DNA of 64,000 nucleotides from Chamaecyparis obtusa (lineage: Eukaryota > Streptophyta > Pinopsida > Cupressales > Cupressaceae), in assembly GCA_027943335.1 (NCBI GenBank), contig BSBK01002936.1:420001-484000 (forward strand). Reading direction: 5' to 3'. Below the pieces are notes generated by a model, which was not told where the DNA came from, searched no databases, and worked only from the letters and a program-made list of their open reading frames with translations. The position numbers and the translations under genes were made by a program. Below, piece by piece: positions 58,730-64,000 of this stretch; within the stretch, counting starts at the first letter, position 1, and each line of letters starts with the position of its first letter.

Positions 58730-60000
58730 ATGGTCAAGTTACTCACTAAATACAAAGACATCATAGAATGGTGCTATGAGGACCTGAAAACCTATGACCC
58801 CAGCGTTATTGTCCACAACATCTCGATGAACCTAGATCCTAAAACTTTCTGCCAAAGGAAAAGACTGGTTAACCTCGTGATCAAGCCAGTAATTCAAAAG
58901 GAAGTACAAAATTTTCTTGATGCCAAGATAATTTTTCCCATCTAGCTTTCAACTTGGGTCACTAATCTGGTTCCTGTAAGGAAAAAAAGTGGAGAGGTTC
59001 AGCTTTGCGTGGACTTTAGAAATTTGAATAGATCCTCTTAGAAGTAAAACTATCCTTTGCCTTCTCTGGATGAAGTGTTACAGGTGGTCAATGATTCCCA
59101 AATGATGTCCTTTTTGGATGGCTACTCAAGGTATAACCAAGTCATGGTGAAGGAAGAAGACTGCCTAAAACTGACCTTCACTAAAAAATGGGGAACATTC
59201 ACCTATCATCATATGTTTGGTCTGATCAATGCAAGAGCTACTTTCCAACAAGCTATGGATGAGGCATTCAAGGGTCTAGTCAACAAGTGCATTGTTATAT
59301 ACATGGATGACCTCATAGTTTTCTCCATGAACCGGGTGGACCACATCGAGGATTTGTGAAATTTTTTGAAAAAGTGTCAACATTATGGGATTTCTTTGAA
59401 TCCTAAGAAGTGCATCTTCAGAGTGACTCAAGGAAAAATTCTCGGGCACATTATATCTGAGACAAACATCTCAATTGACCCCAAAAGGGTTGAAGCTATC
59501 CTCAAATTAGTTCCACCAAATAGCAAGAAGGAATTGAAGTCCTTTTTCGAGAAAATCAACTTTGTCAAGAAGTTCATCAGTGGTTTCATGGAGATAGTAC
59601 GTCATTTAAATGATATGTTGAAGAAGGATGCTAAAATCAAATGGAACACTCTGGCTAAATAGGCCTTCGAAGAAATCAAGACATCCATCACCATTGCTTT
59701 AGTGTTGGTCAGTCCTGATTATCTTCTACCATTTAAAGTCTACTCATGTGTAGGAATCCTCATGCAGAAGAGAGAAGGTGAAGATGAAAGGCTGATTGCT
59801 TTCATGAGCTACCCACTGAAGAACATAGAACTCAAATATCCTAATTTGGATAAACAATATTTCACCTTGGTCAAGGTTGTCAAGAAATTCAGGCACTACA
59901 TACTACAGAGTAAGGTTCTTGCTATTGTTCCAGATCTAGCAGTCAAATATTTACTAATGCAAAATGAACTCAGAGAATGAAGAGGCAAGTGGATGGCAAT
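58730..60000 (+). pseudogene. Plus-strand Gypsy reverse transcriptase and degenerate RNase H
   Basis: RT blocks in order: KEVQNFLDAKIIFPI, WVTNLVPVRKKSG, CVDFRNLNRSS, FLDGYSRYNQV with the first catalytic Asp, FGLINARATFQQAM, and YMDDLIVFS with the intact YMDD at about 59308. The thumb/connection follows (GISLNPKKCIF, SFFEKINFVKKFI). The Gypsy RNase H (about 59700-59980) reads PFKVYSCVGILMQK. The segment with the first catalytic Asp is shortened or lost, while FMSYPLKNIELKYPNLDKQ is kept. So the first RNase H is inactive in this copy, while the upstream extra RNase H keeps most of its core. Three stops. Confidence 0.9.
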
Positions 60001-61387
60001 ATTGTAGGAGTTTGACATTGAGATCCAACTGATGAAATTGGTGAGAGGTCATGGCCTCACCAAGATGATGGCTAAAATAGAACAAGGTTTGGTGTGCCAG
60101 GTGTACACCAGTGAAGGAATAGTCACTGACATATGGTATCAAGACATAATTTACTACTTTCTACAAAATGGTTGTCTAGATGGATTGAATGGTTCCCAGT
60201 GGAGAGCACTTAAGAATAAGAGTAGTTCATATATGCTAAAAAATGGGAAGCTCTACAAATGCAATTATGATGGGTTGTATCTAGAATGTTTAGATTGAAT
60301 AGAAGCTGAGCTAGTTCTCATAGATTTTCATGATAAGTATGGTATTGGACATGGATCAATAGAAGCTATGACTCATTAGATACTAAGATCTGGCTATTAC
60401 TAGCCAACTCTATTCATAGATACTCATGAGCATGTGGGCTCTTGCCATGTTTACCAAACTAGCACCATTCAAGAAAGACATCCAGCAATGCCCTTGCAAC
60501 CAGTATACAAAGTGCATCTGTTCACCCAATGGGGGCTAGATTCTATGGGAATGATCAATCCCCCATCCTCAGTAGGCCACCAATACATCTTGACTGTAAC
60601 TGATTATTGTACGCGCTAGACAGAGGCACATGTTGTGAAAAATTGTACCACTAAGGTGATCACCAAATTCCTAGAAGAGTTCATCATCACAAGGTTTGGC
60701 ATGCCCTTTTCTTTGGTATGTGACAATGCCCCCTACTTTTCATCTATGAGTCTCATTCAATGCACCTTTGAGAACTAGGTAATTCTAAAATTCTCATCCA
60801 ATTACTACTCGTAAGGGAACGGAGTCACTGAGTCAACCAACAAGAACCTAACAATGGTAATCAAACATATGTTGGATGACAATCCCAGAGACTACCAAAT
60901 GCAATTGAAATATGCTCTGTAGACAAATCGTGTCAGGGTCAAGAATGCCTTAGGGACCTCTCCCTATCAATTAGTGTATTGTTTGCAGCCTGTCTTTCCG
61001 ATGAACCTGAAAATACCAATTTTGAGATTCATGGATCAATACCTCGAGGGTGAGGATCTGGTGTAGATTCACCTCATGAATTTGTTGAACCTTGAAGAAA
61101 AATGAACTATGGCCTTGGAACATGTAGCTAAACATCAGGCTATTTTCAAGCGATGCTTTGACAAAAGAGCAACTGTAAAATTTTTCTAAATTTTTGATCT
61201 AGTCCTGATGTGGGACAAAGCAAGAGAAAAACTAGGTAGCCACACTAAATTCCAACATTTTTGGATAGGCCCATTCCAAATTGCTGAGATCCTGGAAGAA
61301 AATACCTTTCGAGTTAGTTCTCTTGATGGAGAATTGGTCCCATTACCAATCAATGGCCAGTTTCTGAAGCACTATTTTGGGTCTTGA
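60001..61387 (+). pseudogene. Plus-strand Gypsy integrase
   Basis: A degenerate zinc-binding region (about 60350-60500; the second Cys pair is reduced, GSCHVYQTS) is followed by the catalytic core: GLDSMGMINPPSS with the first Asp (about 60535), LVCDNAPYFSS with the second Asp (about 60715), and GNGVTESTNKNL with the Glu (about 60830). The C-terminal region (about 61080-61385) contains FKRCFDKRATVKFF and WIGPFQIAEILEENTFRV. All three DDE residues can be read, but about eight stops break the ORF. It ends at TGA 61385-61387. Confidence 0.85.
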
Positions 61388-61549
61388 TTGGCCCCTTGTA
61401 CTTTACTATATATTCTTGTACTATATTGTTTTTTTTTTTTTGGTCAGTCTTGTCGTTCATGTCTTTTCTTTGGGTCTTTATTTGCAGAAGGTTAGTACTT
61501 TCAATTTTAGAGGTTCATTCAGGTAGCCCAGGCAATGAGTAAATTCTCC
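61388..61549 (+). other. 3' spacer between integrase and LTR
   Basis: Contains a T12-type run near 61429. No strong polypurine tract is visible before the LTR start. Confidence 0.5.
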
Positions 61550-61875
61550 TGTTAGTACATGCAAAAAAATTCCATGGCTGAATCATATTTCCTAGGCCTC
61601 TGCAATTATTTTTCCCTTTTTCTGCCTAAACCCTAGGCAAAATTCATAAAATCTAGTCATTTGCAAGAGAAACCCTAAAATACCCCAACCTTATTCTATT
61701 CTTTCATTACCTTTTTGCACCACTAAAGTCTCAAAAAATGCATGTGCATAAATATTCCCTGAGTCTCAAATGCTCGACGGTCTTTAATATTTCCTAAGTT
61801 CCAGTGCTTAATTTTTTCTAATGTTTTCAGCTTAAATTTTTCCTGGGCCCAGGCTTTCTGACAACATTTCAATCC

Positions 61876-61940
61876 TATGATTGGTGTAAGTTCATAAAGG
61901 GTCTGTCAGAGGCTTGTGATCTTACGCCAACTGTTGATCT
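61876..61940. repeat. Stem-loop module A in 3' LTR
   Basis: ATTGGTGTAAGTTCA pairs imperfectly with TGATCTTACGCCAAC. The loop contains TGTCAGAGG, as in the solo LTR module at 45652. Confidence 0.7.
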
Positions 61941-62063
61941 TTCTTAATGACGTAGCCTTTCAATACAATAGGTCCACTGCTACATTACACAAATGGTGAT
62001 TTTTAATTGGTCAACATGATAATGACATGGAGCTTGTCAGAGGGTCCTGTGTCAGAGTTTTTG

Positions 62064-62131
62064 ATCAATGGTTAGTGTATGATCGCATGGAATATTCTTT
62101 CCCCATGCGATCTTGCACTCGCCATCCGATT
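62064..62131. repeat. Stem-loop module B in 3' LTR
   Basis: ATGGTTAGTGTATGATCGCATGG pairs with CCATGCGATCTTGCACTCGCCAT, the strongest of the modules. Confidence 0.75.
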
Positions 62132-62680
62132 ATCTGCTGGTGGGTAGTGGGTCATGTGTCAAAGGTGACCGATCAGAAACAACAAATGGTGTGTTAACAT
62201 GTGGTAGGATTTCAAGTGGGCCTAAGGTTGTGAAATATTTCAATAAATTAGCGGCTATGTATTTTCTAAAGTTTGGTGGTTCTGATAAATTTTGGTGGAG
62301 ATCTAAAGTTTTCTTTGTTCGCTCATTCACAGAATGAATTAGAAATGCTCCAAATGATCTTGTGAATGTGCGAATATGTCTTTTCCTTGAGTCTCAGAAT
62401 AAATTGGCAAAGCCCTAAAATATTTGGCGATTCAGTGAAACCCTTTTAGTCGCAGGTTCTCCAAAACATTTCACAATTAGAGAAAGTATCTCGTGACTTT
62501 GAAATCCTTTCAGTCGCGTATTCGCCAAATGGTCAAAGGGTTAAGTGCTTGACCAAAATGAGTGGGACCGTCTGCCACCATGTTGCTGAGGTGTTTTTTT
62601 TTTATTGGCCGAACTGGAAAAGGATGAGGACACGTCAGTGGGCCTAGAAGATTCAAGTGAAATGACAGTGTGGAGGATCT

Positions 62681-62744
62681 GACAGTTGGCATATCTTCAC
62701 ATAGAATCTTTTTAGGCTATGTGATCTTACACCAGCCATTCGAT
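62681..62744. repeat. Stem-loop module C in 3' LTR
   Basis: GTTGGCATATCTTCACATAG pairs imperfectly with CTATGTGATCTTACACCAGC. Confidence 0.7.
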
Positions 62745-63394
62745 TAAAAGCTTATGAAGAGTGGGTCCAAAGTGTAGATTCATTACTGAGGTGCTCATTT
62801 CTCATCAATAGGAAATGAAATAGAACTATGTGAAGGCCGAGGAATTAATGAGGTGACAAGAGATTTTCAAAAGGTTTTGTTGACTGTTGTGAGATTTTGC
62901 AAGCCCCCGATCTATCAGGAATAATATAGATCAACGGTCATGTTTTAAAATTGAGTAGGTTACCATATTCATTCAAATTCAAACTTCTTGCAGGGTTTTT
63001 GCTAGGGTTTTCAACTAGTGAGTCATGTAAAATGAAGTGGTGGCTGGGAATTGATTTCATCAGTATAATTTGCAGTTGGGGAAGGATGTAGAAGACGTGA
63101 ATTACACCCAAAATTTGATTATGTTTCCTATGATGTCGTGCCAGTAAATATTAGGGTTGATTAATAAATTGCAGAAAGGGCATTCATTGTAGATGGATAG
63201 CGAGGTATAAAATCAAATTTGTTGAAAAGGAGCCAAGGATAGCAATAAAGACTAAAAGTGCAGATGGCTCATCTACAAAATTTCTCATCTGTTTCATCAA
63301 TGTAGTTATTGTAAACCTTTTGGAATTGTTGTAAAGGTTCTTAGGTTTAATTTTTGTAACCCTAGAATGATCTGTTGCTTGTTGCATCTCCTTG

Positions 63395-63402
63395 TATAAA
63401 GG
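63395..63402 (+). promoter_or_regulatory. TATA-like box in 3' LTR
   Basis: TATAAAGG at a plausible U3/R position, about 1.85 kb into the LTR. Confidence 0.4.
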
Positions 63403-64000
63403 GAATTTTAACGATCATTCTAAGGGATTGGGAGTTTAGGTTTTAAAAAGATAGAATTTATGAAACCCTAGCTTTCAGTCAAGGATTGTAACTTTTGGTA
63501 TCATTTTATCAAACAATAGAGAAGAAGTATAGGTTGTTCTTATCCTACAAGCTTGCTATTCAGGGTTTACTATATGCACATGGTGAAAGGTTATATTTAA
63601 TACAAATCTCAAATCTTTTTCTCTCCTTTGCTCTATTCTTTGAATCTTTAAATCTTTTCATAAGGTTTATATGTATGTATTGGTGCTTTGAGTTCTAACC
63701 TAGGGTTAGATTAAATATTGCTCAAAGTGGAATATGTGTTCATGGAATTTATTTGAAGGATTCTCTTAAGTAGGAAAGAGTTGAAGTATTTGTGTTTATG
63801 TCTAGAGGCCATTTCTTTTTCAGACACCATTGTATTCATCCTATTATCTGATATTTTACCCAATGGAGAAGGCACTGGCCTATATTTTCCTATCTTTGTG
63901 TTGAGAAGATTGATTCAAACCTTATAATCCCAATCATTAAATCATTACCAATCTTTACTTTTATTTACATTTACATGTTGTCCTATCCAGTGATGGAGAG

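Larger units (their letters stand above)
54918..64000 (+). mobile_element. Second Tat-like Ty3/Gypsy element, plus strand, 3' LTR cut by window end
   Basis: Order on the plus strand: gag, protease, archaeal-type RNase H, RT, Gypsy RNase H, integrase, short spacer, 3' LTR. Every ORF has stops. The extra RNase H comes before RT, unlike the element at 21543-38468. The LTR family is shared with the solo LTR at 43571-46131. A clear 5' LTR is not identified. Confidence 0.85.
61550..64000 (+). repeat. 3' LTR of the plus-strand Gypsy, incomplete at window end
   Basis: Starts TGTTAGTACATGC at 61550 and is homologous to the solo LTR at 43571-46131 read on the minus strand. At 2.45 kb it is close to full length. 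A TATA-like TATAAAGG lies at 63395-63402, so transcription would start near 63425. Three stem-loop modules are present in the U3 part. No gene; short ORFs here look like chance. Confidence 0.8.

Noticed and set aside
54055..63475. AAACCCTAG motifs (54062, 61627, 61672, 63465) as interstitial telomere repeats
   Set aside because: They are isolated single units, not tandem. At most they are telo-box-like promoter words or chance.

Overview
This window looks like eukaryotic, almost certainly plant, nuclear DNA that is nearly solid transposable element. I find no intact single-copy host gene, tRNA, rRNA or CRISPR array. Nearly every coding stretch is broken by stops and frameshifts. The families present (Tat-lineage Ty3/Gypsy with a second RNase H, plant L1-type LINE, hAT, plant mobile domain, an LTR element primed by initiator tRNA-Met) point to a seed plant with a large, slowly purged genome. 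A gymnosperm is my guess, but the sequence does not prove it.

Layout. 1-5408: 3' part of a + strand LINE that runs in from outside the window, ends in an A-run, and sits inside the LTR of the next element. 5409-41897: one old minus-strand LTR element (element H). It has a truncated 3' LTR, polypurine tract, initiator-Met-type primer site, a coiled-coil and zinc-knuckle gag-like ORF and a second long ORF, but no recognisable pol. The second ORF is split by two younger insertions: an 11.48-kb hAT transposon (7284-18766, 8-bp target duplication) and a 16.9-kb Tat-lineage Gypsy element (21543-38468, 5-bp target duplication differing by one CpG-type change). If both insertions are removed and the duplications collapsed, the reading frame of the second ORF continues across both junctions.

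41898-47116: an AT-rich tandem array with a higher-order period of about 290 bp, split by a 2.56-kb solo LTR (43571-46131, exact 5-bp duplication), followed by short tandem repeats. 47117-47950: a decayed minus-strand fragment with a well-formed small intron. 47951-53496: a TATA-bearing leader and a long unrecognised + strand ORF. 53497-64000: a second Tat-like Gypsy element on the + strand. Its 3' LTR (from 61550) is of the same family as the solo LTR and runs off the window.

Main observations. (1) The hAT element carries, convergent to its transposase, a second long ORF with a G-patch and coiled coil. (2) The two Gypsy elements differ in where the extra RNase H sits: after RT-RH in the minus-strand element, before RT in the plus-strand element. 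(3) The minus-strand Gypsy carries an antisense plant-mobile-domain ORF and its own G-patch. (4) The LINE has an extra ORF after ORF2. (5) The LTRs of the second Gypsy family contain repeated imperfect stem-loop modules. (6) Several different element classes each carry an accessory ORF made of a globular N-terminal part and a charged or coiled-coil tail.
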